20,235 nucleotides of DNA. It comes from Thiobacillus sp. Its GTDB lineage: Bacteria > Pseudomonadota > Gammaproteobacteria > Burkholderiales > Thiobacillaceae. The notes beneath the pieces are model-generated. The model saw only the letters and a program-made list of their open reading frames with translations. It made no database searches and had not been told where the DNA came from. The stretch spans positions 1 through 20,235 of the forward strand of contig JADMKH010000029.1 in assembly GCA_018780025.1 (NCBI GenBank). Direction: 5' to 3'. Made by a program: the position numbers and the translations under genes. Shown here one piece after another: positions 1-7,116 of this stretch; position 1 is the stretch's first letter; every line of letters begins with the position of its first letter.

Positions 1-560
1 TGGTTGAACAGGATGCCGTTGCAGGCATACATGCCGTAGGCTTCGCGGTAGTTGACGGTGATCCAGTAGGCGTAGAGCTTGGCCACGGCGTAGGGGCTGC
101 GCGGGTAGAACGGCGTGGTTTCCTTCTGCGGGGTTTCCTGCACCAGGCCGAACAGTTCGCTGGTGCTCGCCTGATAGAAGCGGGTCTGCTTTTCGAGGCC
201 GAGGATGCGGATGGCTTCGAGGATGCGCAGGGCGCCGAGGGCGTCGGAGTTGGCGGTGTATTCGGGTTCTTCGAAGCTGACGGCAACGTGCGACTGCGCG
301 GCGAGGTTGTAGATTTCGTCGGGCTGCACCTGCTGGATGATGCGGATGAGGCTGGAGGAATCGGTGAGGTCGCCGTGGTGCAGCACGAAGCGCCGGGTTT
401 TAACTTCGGGGCCTTCGTACAGGTGGTCGATGCGGTCGGTGTTGAACAGGGAGGTGCGGCGCTTGATGCCGTGAACTTCGTAGCCCTTCTCCAGCAAAAA
501 TTCGGCAAGGTAGGCGCCGTCCTGGCCAGTGACGCCGGTGATGAGGGCTTTTTTTGTCAT
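1..560 (-). CDS. gmd: GDP-mannose 4,6-dehydratase, C-terminal part beyond the window edge
   Basis: Converts GDP-D-mannose to GDP-4-keto-6-deoxymannose, the precursor of GDP-fucose and related deoxy sugars for surface polysaccharide. The first 186 residues are visible, read leftward from the ATG at 558-560. They contain the NAD(P)-binding GxxGxxG glycines (G9, G12, G15 in TGVTGQDG), the family RRTSLFNTDRIDHLY segment near residues 34-48, an STSELFG active-site segment at 132-138 and the catalytic YxxxK pair (Y157, K161) of the extended short-chain dehydrogenases. The family is about 340-370 residues long, so roughly half lies outside the window. It has the same orientation as the EpsD-like gene upstream, and a GT10 fucosyltransferase lies about 19 kb away, which fits fucose synthesis. 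No strong ribosome binding site is visible. Identification is confident from sequence similarity alone. Confidence 0.95.
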   Translation of the reverse strand, partial: MTKKALITGVTGQDGAYLAEFLLEKGYEVHGIKRRTSLFNTDRIDHLYEGPEVKTRRFVLHHGDLTDSSSLIRIIQQVQPDEIYNLAAQSHVAVSFEEPEYTANSDALGALRILEAIRILGLEKQTRFYQASTSELFGLVQETPQKETTPFYPRSPYAVAKLYAYWITVNYREAYGMYACNGILFN

Positions 561-875
561 GATTGTCCGTCTGGTTTCAAATAATAAAAACGCGTTCACG
601 CAGTCGCAGGCCCACCCTGTCTGGAGGGGACTCCGCAAATCTGCAAGCGCTATAAGCGGAAACTCCGGGATGGAAGAAACAATGGCTTGAACGTGCCACT
701 GAGGTCCTTGAAGCGGGCACGGAAGCCACCGAGTCGCCAATCTGGTCGCTGCATGCCATGTTCGGCCAAAAAGCGCTGGAGAATGATTTTTTACTTGCAC
801 CCTTTGGCTGGAACGCGCGCTCGTCAAGGCGGGATGGCTGCCCAAGCTGGTTACAAATAAATCGGGAAATGTTGT
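561..875 (+). other. intergenic stretch with a possible frameshifted gene remnant
   Basis: This 315-base gap lies between the minus-strand genes gmd and epsD. Plus-strand bases 656-805 translate without a stop into a protein-like string (WKKQWLERATEVLEAG, then ENDFLLAPFGW). At about base 810 a -1 shift continues it as ERALVKAGWLPKLV. A further frame upstream of base 665 (HPVWRGLRKSA) also reads plausibly. Taken together this looks like a piece of a decayed coding sequence with at least one frameshift rather than a working gene. I do not recognise the family. No complete start, stop and ribosome site set is present, and no clear terminator or promoter was found. The remnant reading is an inference. 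Confidence 0.3.
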
Positions 876-1796
876 TCAGACCCCAGGCGCCACTTCTGAG
901 CCTAACGTGGCATCGGCTGGCTTCTCGACCGGGGCTGCGACTTCCTTGCCCGCATCGGTAAACTCACCCATATATTCGATCCTGGCTGCAGCCTTCAGCG
1001 CTGCCAGCTCAGCCTTGGCCGCTTTTTGGCGTGCTTGCGTCTGCAATACACGCGCAATCGCTGGCTTGGCCTGTTCAAGCGTTACCGGCTGCGTCTGCGA
1101 ATCAGCCAGCACAATCACCAGCAGGCCATCTGGCGAATTCACCACGATTGCCTGACCGTCCGGCATTTGAGCCAGCTTCGGCAACAGCTCCAGTGGCAAC
1201 TGCTCGGCCGGTTTCACACCCTGCCCCGCTTTAATCGGCAGGTTTTCAGTCTTGAGCCAGGCCGCAAAATCATTCAACGTCTTTGATGCAGCAAGTTGCG
1301 CACGGATCGCCTCATGCTTTTCTTTTGGCGCAGTAATCCCGATTTCCTGCAAACGATAAATCTTGCGCTTGGCAAACAGATCAGGATGCTTATCATAATA
1401 ATCAGACACTTCCGCATCGCTCGGCTCAGCCGGCGCACCCAGCTTGCGGCTCATATACGCCTCGGCCAGAATCTGGCGGCGTGCGGCATCCAGCGCCTGA
1501 ACTACATTGGGGTCACGATCCAGCTTGTCGCTCAGCGCCTTTTGCGCGATGACTTCCTGATCCACCAGATTGCGCACCACTTGCAGGGAGGCTGCCCTGG
1601 ATTGCTCCTGGTTCAGATTGGGAACGCGCTGCAGCGCAAAGTTCACCTGATGAACGGTCAGTTCAGTGCCGTTGACCTTGGCTGCGACCTGGGTTTCCTT
1701 TTTATCATCCGTCGCTGCGCTATCCTTTTTGTCGCCGCAACCTATAAGCAATACAGCAACCAGCACAGGCAAATACAATTTTCTTGAACCGTACAT
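876..1796 (-). CDS. epsD: EpsD-family peptidyl-prolyl cis-trans isomerase, lipoprotein
   Basis: Likely a periplasmic, membrane-anchored SurA/parvulin-like chaperone of the EpsD family, found in exopolysaccharide loci of betaproteobacteria. The 306-residue product starts with a lipoprotein signal (hydrophobic VLVAVLLIGC, lipobox cysteine C20) followed by a charged linker. A SurA-N-like segment follows (about residues 38-135: VNGTELTVHQVNFALQRVP, VVRNLVDQEVIAQKA, then DPNVVQALDAARRQILAEAY), and then a degenerate rotamase region (about 140-255, FAKRKIYRLQEIGI). The start is supported by AGAGGA about 8 bases upstream of the ATG. It runs in the same direction as gmd and probably precedes it in one exopolysaccharide cluster, although 315 bases separate them. 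Whether it has isomerase activity or only chaperone function cannot be told from the sequence. Confidence 0.82.
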   Translation of the reverse strand: MYGSRKLYLPVLVAVLLIGCGDKKDSAATDDKKETQVAAKVNGTELTVHQVNFALQRVPNLNQEQSRAASLQVVRNLVDQEVIAQKALSDKLDRDPNVVQALDAARRQILAEAYMSRKLGAPAEPSDAEVSDYYDKHPDLFAKRKIYRLQEIGITAPKEKHEAIRAQLAASKTLNDFAAWLKTENLPIKAGQGVKPAEQLPLELLPKLAQMPDGQAIVVNSPDGLLVIVLADSQTQPVTLEQAKPAIARVLQTQARQKAAKAELAALKAAARIEYMGEFTDAGKEVAAPVEKPADATLGSEVAPGV

Positions 1797-2087
1797 TTTG
1801 TCATCCTCTTCATCCGGATCATCGGAAATCTTATAGACCGGATGTTACACCATGCATAAAGCACGCATCGACAGGACACGCGATGCGGCACGGGCGGATG
1901 TCTTTGACGACACCAAAGCTTTTACAATCGGATTCGCCGTCACAGCGATCCGGGCGGCGTCAGTCACGAAACATTTGAACAGGCATTGGCGTGAAAAAGG
2001 ATGGCTCACGATTGTGCCGCACCCCAGTTCAGTCCCCCAGCCAACGCTGGCTCCATGCTATCCTGAACGCCATTTTCGGGGATAAAC
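1797..2087. other. divergent intergenic region between epsD and the pilSR operon
   Basis: This 291-base region separates the divergent epsD-like gene and the PP0621-pilS-pilR operon, so it should hold promoters for both. A 77-codon reading frame at 1852-2085 has no recognisable domain and no good ribosome site, and I do not call it. On the minus strand a TATAAG box at about 1834-1839 could serve epsD but has only a poor -35. On the plus strand a TACAAT at about 1922-1927 also lacks a good -35. A small dyad, CCAGC-CAAC-GCTGG, lies at 2037-2050. Confidence 0.4.
2056..2064 (+). promoter_or_regulatory. candidate extended -10 promoter for PP0621-pilS-pilR
   Basis: TGC followed by TATCCT forms an extended -10 element (TGnTATnnT) 24 bases upstream of the GTG start at 2088. 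There is no convincing -35 at the usual distance, which extended -10 promoters tolerate. The position gives a leader of about 18 bases that contains the GGGGA ribosome site. Assigned by pattern and position only. Confidence 0.3.
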
Positions 2088-2312
2088 GTGATCAAAATTC
2101 TGTTGCTGATCGTGATCGGATTCGTGGTGTGGGGGCTTATTCGCGCTTACCAGCGTTCGCTCAGTGATAAATCCACCCCTTCAAGTCAAAAGGCCGTCGA
2201 GACCATGGTGAAATGCGCACATTGCTCGGTGAACCTGCCTCGTAGCGAGGCCATTTATTCTGGCGGCGAATTCTACTGCACCCCCGAACACCAAAAACGC
2301 GGAAAGTCATGA
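2088..2312 (+). CDS. PP0621-family small membrane protein with a zinc-ribbon-like tail
   Basis: A 74-residue protein starting at GTG with GGGGA 5 bases upstream. One N-terminal transmembrane helix (residues 2-19, ILLLIVIGFVVWGLI) is followed by a short linker and a cytoplasmic tail with C43-x2-C46 and a distal C64-x3-H68, a plausible metal-binding knuckle. Small proteins of this kind, annotated PP0621 family, commonly sit directly upstream of pilS in beta- and gammaproteobacteria. Their function is not established. The stop codon overlaps the pilS start in ATGA, so translation is probably coupled. The context suggests a role linked to pilus regulation, but that is inference. Confidence 0.8.
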   Translation: MIKILLLIVIGFVVWGLIRAYQRSLSDKSTPSSQKAVETMVKCAHCSVNLPRSEAIYSGGEFYCTPEHQKRGKS

Positions 2313-3892
2313 GCATAGCGGCACCCTCCTTGCCGCGCTCCGCCACACAGAGCTACTTTGCGTCGCATTGGCGCAGCCTCGATTACTTCAATTTGTATCG
2401 CTTGTCTCTGGCGATGGCGCTGGCCGTTACCGGGATGCTGTTTGGCGATTCTGATTTATTTCACTTCGGCGCAGGTACGCTCTTTCAAGGCTTTGCCTAC
2501 ACCTACCTGGTCATCGCGGCGTTTTTTGTCCTGGGCATACGCGCGCGCTGGCCCAACTTCCAAATTCAACTGAGCGCACACATCACAGCCGACATCATTT
2601 TTGTGATGCTGATGATGACAACAAGCGGCCGTCTGGCGGAGGTCATGGGGCTGCTGCTGGTGATTTCCATCGCCTCGGGCGGATTGGTCGGAAGCGGACG
2701 GCTGACCCTGCTCTACGCCGCGATGGCGTCCATTGCGCTGCTCCTGCAGCACAGCTGGAATATTCTCCGGCACGACCAGACTGTTGACGGTTTTTTCCAG
2801 ATCGGTCTCTTATGCGCGGGATATTTCGCCATTGGCTGGCTAGCGCACGGGCTTACCCGTCGCGCCCTGCACTCCGAGCAACTGGCGCAACGACAAGCTG
2901 AAGAGCTGGCATTGCTGAACCGCGTCAACGCGGTTGCAATTGATCATTCACCCGCTGGTCTGTTAGCGCTGCAAGAGAATGGCATTATTCGCCACGCCAA
3001 CGCCCGCGCACTGGCACTCCTTGGGATTACCACACCGGTGAAACCTGGCGTAACCCGGCTGGATGCCTGCTCGCCCGAACTGGCGCACATCCTGTCACGT
3101 CCCTTTAAACCCGGGACGGCCCTCACCATGAGCACACCGGTAGCGCAGTTAAAGGTGCGCTGCATCCCCCTCGCCACGTCAGATCAAAGCCGGGTGCTGG
3201 TGCTGGAAGATCAAAACCTGGCCGAGCAGGCTGCACAACGACTCAAGCTGGCCGCGCTGGGACGACTGACTGCCAACATCGCGCACGAAATTCGCAATCC
3301 GCTGTCAGCCATTAGCCATGCTGCACAACTTTTGCTCGAAGAGGCTCGCGACCCAGCGCAATCCCGACTGGCTGACATTATTCAAAACAATGCGTGTCGG
3401 CTCAACCGGCTGGTGGAAGAGGTCCTGACACTGAATCGACGAGACCGCCTCAATCCAGTCAATGTTGACGAAAAAACCCTCGTTGCCCTGCTTGACGAAC
3501 TGTTTCAGACTGAAGAAATCCCGCCCGGCGCCGTCATAGTCAGCATGAACGAATCCGTACACTTTCAATTTGATCCCGACCACCTGCGCCAGATTATGTG
3601 GAACCTGCTGCGCAACGCCTGGCGCTTCAGCCAAAAGCAGACCGGAAGTATTCACATCCGCATACGGAAACAGGCAGACCGCGTACACATTGAAATTCAG
3701 GACGATGGGGCCGGCCTGCCCCCGGAACACCAGGGCAAGTTATTTGAGCCTTTCTTCACCACCGATTCCCAAGGAACCGGACTGGGCCTCTTCCTCGCCC
3801 GCGAGTTGGCCGAAGCCAACCACGCTGAGCTGAGCTTCCTGCCTGGCGCAGAGGGGGCCTGCTTCCGCCTCGGTCTGAGAGGAAATACCTGA
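2309..3892 (+). CDS. pilS: sensor histidine kinase PilS
   Basis: Membrane-bound kinase of the PilS/PilR system that phosphorylates PilR to control pilin transcription. The 527-residue protein has an N-terminal block of about six hydrophobic helices (residues 30-183), a PAS-like sensor segment (about 205-300), a HisKA dimerisation domain with phosphoacceptor H326 in NIAHEIRNPLSAISHAAQLL, and a HATPase domain. The HATPase domain has an N box (N432, N436 in WNLLRNAWRF), a G1 box (DDGAGL, 465-470), an F box (LFEPFF) and a G2 box (GTGLGL, 489-494). All key residues are present. The ATG overlaps the stop of the preceding small gene (ATGA), and pilR starts two bases after the stop. Membrane topology matches the PilS family, where the kinase can sense unassembled pilin in the membrane. 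The minor-pilin operon lies nearby. Confidence 0.96.
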   Translation: MSIAAPSLPRSATQSYFASHWRSLDYFNLYRLSLAMALAVTGMLFGDSDLFHFGAGTLFQGFAYTYLVIAAFFVLGIRARWPNFQIQLSAHITADIIFVMLMMTTSGRLAEVMGLLLVISIASGGLVGSGRLTLLYAAMASIALLLQHSWNILRHDQTVDGFFQIGLLCAGYFAIGWLAHGLTRRALHSEQLAQRQAEELALLNRVNAVAIDHSPAGLLALQENGIIRHANARALALLGITTPVKPGVTRLDACSPELAHILSRPFKPGTALTMSTPVAQLKVRCIPLATSDQSRVLVLEDQNLAEQAAQRLKLAALGRLTANIAHEIRNPLSAISHAAQLLLEEARDPAQSRLADIIQNNACRLNRLVEEVLTLNRRDRLNPVNVDEKTLVALLDELFQTEEIPPGAVIVSMNESVHFQFDPDHLRQIMWNLLRNAWRFSQKQTGSIHIRIRKQADRVHIEIQDDGAGLPPEHQGKLFEPFFTTDSQGTGLGLFLARELAEANHAELSFLPGAEGACFRLGLRGNT

Positions 3893-3894
3893 CG

Positions 3895-5211
3895 ATGGCC
3901 GCTTCCCCCCGTATTCTTCTGGTTGACGACGAGCCCGACCTGCTAGACCTGATGGAACTTACGCTGGTCAAGATGGGACTCGAAACGGATCGAGCCGTCA
4001 GCGTCGCCGAAGCGCAGGAGTGTCTGTCAAAAACGCAATACGATCTCTGCCTGACTGACATGCGGCTGACTGACGGCGAAGGACTGGATGAGATCGCCTG
4101 TGCCAGCGCTCTGCCGCGCCCGGTACCGGTGGCCGTGATCACCGCTTTTGGCAATGCGGGCAACGCTGTTGCCGCCCTCAAGGCGGGCGCGTTCGATTAC
4201 TTGTCCAAACCGGTCGCGCTCAATCAACTGCGTACCCTGATCAAATCTGCGCTCAAGATTCCCGAGCCCGCTCCGGCGGATGACCCCACTCGCCAGCTGA
4301 TAGGCGAGTCCGCAATCATGCAGGATATCCGCACCCGCATTATCAAACTCGCACGCACTCAGGCACCCGTCCATATTGCAGGCGAATCGGGTAGCGGCAA
4401 AGAGCTTGCCGCACGGCTCATTCACCAACTGGGCAATCGTGCGAACGACGCATTTGTAGCCGTCAACTGCGGCGCCATTCCTGAAACCCTGATGGAAAGC
4501 GAGTTTTTCGGTTACCGCAAAGGGGCATTCACCGGTGCTGATGCCGATCGCAACGGTTTCTTCCAGGCGGCGGACGGCGGCACGCTGTTTCTCGATGAAG
4601 TGGCCGACCTGCCGCTTTCCATGCAGGTAAAACTGCTGCGCGTATTGCAGGAAAAAAAGGTCCGAAAAATAGGCGCGACCCAGGAAGAACCCGTCGACGT
4701 GCGTATCATCAGCGCAACCCACCAGAATCTTTCCGCTCTGGTGGAAACCGGCCATTTTCGACAGGATTTATATTACCGCCTGAATGTCATCGTCCTGATC
4801 ATGCCCAGCCTGCGTGATCGCGCTGAAGACATTCCTGAAATGGCGCGCTTCCTGCTCAACAAATTGGGCGGCAGTCAGGTCAAACTTGATCGGGAAGCCG
4901 AAAAATCCTTGCGCGCCTACGCTTTTCCCGGCAACGTGCGGGAACTGGAAAACACCCTGGAACGCGCATTGGCCCTGTGTGAGAACCAGCTGATCACGGC
5001 AGACGACCTTAGCCTTTCCCCCAATCTGCCGCCGGTTAGTGGTACACCCGGCACCAAGTATCCATTGCAGGATTACCTGGATCAAATGGAACGCGCAGCG
5101 ATTCTCGAGGCCCTGGAGCAGACGCGCTTTAATAAAACAGCCGCCGCCCGTGTGCTCGGCGTCACCTTCCGCAGCCTGCGTTACAGGCTGGAACGGCTGA
5201 GAATCGAGTAA
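3895..5211 (+). CDS. pilR: sigma-54-dependent response regulator PilR
   Basis: NtrC-class activator of type IV pilin genes. The 438 residues contain a receiver domain (1-120: DD at 11-12, phosphoacceptor D55, K105) and an AAA+ sigma-54 interaction domain. The AAA+ domain has Walker A GESGSGKE (163-170), the sigma-54 contact loop GAFTGA (210-215) and Walker B LFLDEV (231-236). A C-terminal Fis-type helix-turn-helix (about 398-436, KTAAARVLGVTFRSLRYRL) follows. Length and C-terminus are normal for PilR. It follows pilS by two bases. The stop codon TAA (5209-5211) is unusual: its TA is the target duplication of the adjacent IS630-family element and its final A is the first base of that element, so the native downstream sequence has been replaced. 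No clear sigma-54 site was found upstream of the local pilin operon, so the direct target may be pilA elsewhere. Confidence 0.96.
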   Translation: MAASPRILLVDDEPDLLDLMELTLVKMGLETDRAVSVAEAQECLSKTQYDLCLTDMRLTDGEGLDEIACASALPRPVPVAVITAFGNAGNAVAALKAGAFDYLSKPVALNQLRTLIKSALKIPEPAPADDPTRQLIGESAIMQDIRTRIIKLARTQAPVHIAGESGSGKELAARLIHQLGNRANDAFVAVNCGAIPETLMESEFFGYRKGAFTGADADRNGFFQAADGGTLFLDEVADLPLSMQVKLLRVLQEKKVRKIGATQEEPVDVRIISATHQNLSALVETGHFRQDLYYRLNVIVLIMPSLRDRAEDIPEMARFLLNKLGGSQVKLDREAEKSLRAYAFPGNVRELENTLERALALCENQLITADDLSLSPNLPPVSGTPGTKYPLQDYLDQMERAAILEALEQTRFNKTAAARVLGVTFRSLRYRLERLRIE

Positions 5212-5243
5212 TTCAATTTCCGGATAGAAAGGCCGATAATAAT
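5211..5243 (+). repeat. left terminal inverted repeat of the IS630 element
   Basis: Outer end of the element next to pilR. It pairs with 6306-6338 in reverse complement at 24 of 33 positions, including the outermost five bases and the blocks ATTTC, TAG and TAAT. Confidence 0.8.
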
Positions 5244-5271
5244 GCTCATCAAATGGTGAGCGAGGTATCCC

Positions 5272-6329
5272 ATGGCCAGACCGGCAGGTGGCAGCGAATA
5301 TCTGGATGCGGCAATGACCAAGGCGGCTTTTGCTACGACGGTAGATGAATTGCGCATGGCGCAGGCTTTGTTGTTGCCCTTGAAGTTTGGTTTGTCGCTT
5401 GACGACACCGGGATCGCCCTGGGGATATCCAAAAGCTGGACGCTCAGATTACGTAAGCGCTTTGGCCGCATCCAAAGCGGAGAGGAGCAACCGAAGACAC
5501 GAAAAGGCCATCGCAACCGGGCGCGCATGACGTTTGAAGCCGAGGCAGCATTACTGGCACCGCATATTGAACAGGCCAAACAGGGCGGCGTGATTATCGT
5601 GCCGCCGCTGAAAGTCCAGATCGAAGCGGCCTTGGGTCGTCCCATGGCGTTATCGACGGTGTACGCGATGTTGCACCGTCACGGTTGGCGCAAGCTTGCA
5701 CCCGACAAACGGCATCCGCAGTCAGACCCGGTGGCTCAGGAGGAGTGGGAAAAAAACTCCCCGAAGAAATCGAACAAGCACAAGAACGCTTCGACCGCCC
5801 CGCGCCGCTGAGGCTCATGTTCCAGGATGAAGCGCGATTTGGGCGTATCTCGCAAACCCGATATTGCTGGTGTCCGAAGCCCCTGCGTCCCCTCACGCAG
5901 GCCATGGTGACGCAGGAATACACCTATGCTTACGCCGCTGTATCCCCTGTGGATGGCGTCCTCGACACACTGATATTGCCCAGCGTGAATTGCGCTTGTA
6001 TGCAGGCGTTTCTGGATGAGGTCGCCAGCCGCCACCCCGATGAAAACATCCTCATGGTGGTTGATGGCGCAGGCTGGCATCGCAGCCAAGCCATTAGCCT
6101 ACCGGACAATTTGCAACTGCTGTTTCTGCCGCCGTATGCGCCGGAGTTAAACCCAGTCGAGCACCTTTGGGATGATCTGCGCGAGAAGTCCTTCCATAAC
6201 CGCGTCTTTGACAGCCTTGATTCCCTTGAAAATCATCTTGAGCTGGCGCTCGCAGATTTAGAGAAATCACCCCGTCGAGTACTGGGAATCACCGCGTGGC
6301 TGTGGATAATTAGCGCACTTCCTAACTAG
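5272..6329 (+). CDS. IS630-family transposase, two frames joined by a probable -1 frameshift
   Basis: DDE transposase that excises and inserts the element at TA. The first frame (ATG 5272, GAGG seven bases upstream) encodes 179 residues if read straight to the stop at 5811. They contain the N-terminal helix-turn-helix region (LSLDDTGIALGISKSWTLRL) and the second winged-helix-like part (ALSTVYAMLHRHGWRK). The catalytic half lies in the -1 frame, ending at 6329, with LMFQDEARFG (first D), ILMVVDGAGWHRS (second D) and APELNPVEHLWDDL (E). Shifting -1 at the heptamer A_AAA_AAC (5751-5757) gives one 352-residue protein, the usual length for the family. Either this is programmed recoding, or a one-base indel in a seven-A run has broken the gene. 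The intact catalytic triad and the well-formed heptamer favour recoding. Confidence 0.88.
5751..5757 (+). promoter_or_regulatory. slippery heptamer A_AAA_AAC in the transposase gene
   Basis: In the frame of the upstream part the sequence reads GAA AAA AAC, giving the X_XXY_YYZ pattern. A -1 slip continues as CTC CCC GAA, which enters the catalytic frame. An AGGAGG-like GGAGGAG at 5739-5745, about six bases upstream, resembles the Shine-Dalgarno-like stimulators of bacterial -1 frameshift sites. The run of seven A residues could also support transcriptional slippage. Confidence 0.6.
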
Positions 6330-6338
6330 AAATGGAAT
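6306..6338 (-). repeat. right terminal inverted repeat of the IS630 element
   Basis: Mirror copy of the left end at 5211-5243, followed by the TA duplicate at 6339-6340. It overlaps the last codons of the transposase gene. Confidence 0.8.
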
Positions 6339-6340
6339 TA

Positions 6341-6672
6341 CAGAAGGTACCCGAGCAGATTGCACGGAGGCTGACAAGTTGATTGACGGGTTCAAGATGG
6401 CGCACCTGCTTGCTGACAAAGGCTACGACAGCGACGCGATCGTGGCGAAAGCCGAAGCACAAGGGGCAAAGGCGGTGATCCCGCCGCGCAAAAACCGTAA
6501 ACAACCCAGAGAGTATGGCAAGGCGCTCTACAAGCTACGCCATCTGGTCGAGAACGCCTTCCTGCATCTCAAGCGGTGGCGGGGGATCGCTACCCGCTAC
6601 GCGAAAAACGTATCCTCTTTCGTCGCTGCCGTACAAATTCGTTGCCTCGCTCTTTGGTTGGCTATCTCATGA
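6341..6672 (+). pseudogene. IS5-family transposase, 3' remnant
   Basis: Read from 6343, the frame gives about 109 residues ending at the TGA at 6670-6672. It contains LLADKGYDSDAIV, which holds the second catalytic aspartate of the IS5 family, and PPRKNRKQPREYGKALYKL. The latter leads into the Y-(2)-R-(3)-E-(6)-K signature (Y, R, E and K in YKLRHLVENAFLHLK) that marks IS4/IS5 transposases. The N-terminal two thirds and the left end of the element are absent: the sequence begins directly at the TA flanking the IS630 element, with pilR on the other side. This is therefore a truncated, inactive copy, most simply explained by a deletion adjacent to the IS630 insertion. Its right end is probably near 6690 but was not resolved. 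Confidence 0.85.
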
Positions 6673-6705
6673 CGACACTATCTAGACATTATAAAGACAG
6701 TACGC

Positions 6706-7026
6706 GTGACAATTGACCCTACCATCCCGGCCTCACTGGCCATTGGACGGATAGATACCGCTCGTGTGGATGCCACCGCCGAGGAAGATATCACAGCACA
6801 ACAAGCCGCCGATGAAACCGAGGCCATGCAGGACGCAGCCAAGTTTGCGCGCCGGGTCAGGAAGCGCCTGGGGCTGAGCCAGGCCGAATTCTCGCAGCGG
6901 ATCGATGTCTCGCTTGACACCATGCGCAACTGGGAACAAGGTAAACGCTGCCCAACCGGCGCGGCAAAAGCGCTGCTCAAGGTGTTGGACAAAGCGCCAG
7001 AGGCGGCCTTGGCGGCACTCGATTGA
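6706..7026 (+). CDS. XRE-family helix-turn-helix protein, antitoxin-like
   Basis: A 106-residue protein with an acidic N-terminal half (residues 1-45) and a C-terminal XRE/HigA-type DNA-binding domain (about 50-95). LGLSQAEFSQRIDVSLDTMR forms the helix-turn-helix, followed by NWEQGKRCPTGAAKALLKVL. Proteins of this form are often the antitoxin member of two-gene toxin-antitoxin loci. No toxin partner is seen on either side: the upstream neighbour is the IS5 remnant, ending only about 30 bases away, and downstream is fimT in opposite orientation. A partner may have been lost when the insertion sequences arrived. The proposed GTG start lacks a good ribosome site, so the start is uncertain. The regulatory target is unknown. 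Confidence 0.75.
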   Translation: MTIDPTIPASLAIGRIDTARVDATAEEDITAQQAADETEAMQDAAKFARRVRKRLGLSQAEFSQRIDVSLDTMRNWEQGKRCPTGAAKALLKVLDKAPEAALAALD

Positions 7027-7034
7027 ATGGCTCA

Positions 7035-7059
7035 GAAAGGGTAGCGTCCCCCTTTTTTT
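7035..7059 (+). terminator. candidate Rho-independent terminator after the XRE gene
   Basis: AAAGGG (7036-7041) can pair with CCCTTT (7050-7055) across an eight-base loop, and the stem runs into seven T residues (7053-7059). It lies nine bases after the stop codon of the XRE gene. The stem is short and half A-T, so it is a weak candidate. Confidence 0.45.
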
Positions 7060-7116
7060 CCCTTTTTGCTTGCGCCAGCGCCAACCCGACGGGCTTCAAT
7101 CCCCTTTACTTGTTAT

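Larger units (their letters stand above)
5211..6338 (+). mobile_element. complete IS630-family insertion sequence
   Basis: The element is 1128 bp, typical for IS630. It is flanked by the TA dinucleotide at 5209-5210 and 6339-6340, the target duplication expected of this family. Imperfect terminal inverted repeats match at 24 of 33 positions from each end (outermost sequence ATTCaATTTC / ATTCcATTTC). The single transposase gene is split across two frames. All three catalytic motifs are present, so the element may still be mobile. It sits exactly on the stop codon of pilR and abuts an IS5-type remnant on its right. Confidence 0.92.

Noticed and set aside
758..961. 67-codon frame in the gmd-epsD gap taken as an intact gene
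   Set aside because: The convincing peptide starts well before this ATG and breaks off by frameshift; the rest is antisense to epsD. Kept only as a possible remnant.
1852..2085. 77-codon reading frame upstream of the PP0621 gene
   Set aside because: No recognised domain, no ribosome binding site, and it fills a divergent promoter region; composition is that of non-coding DNA read by chance.
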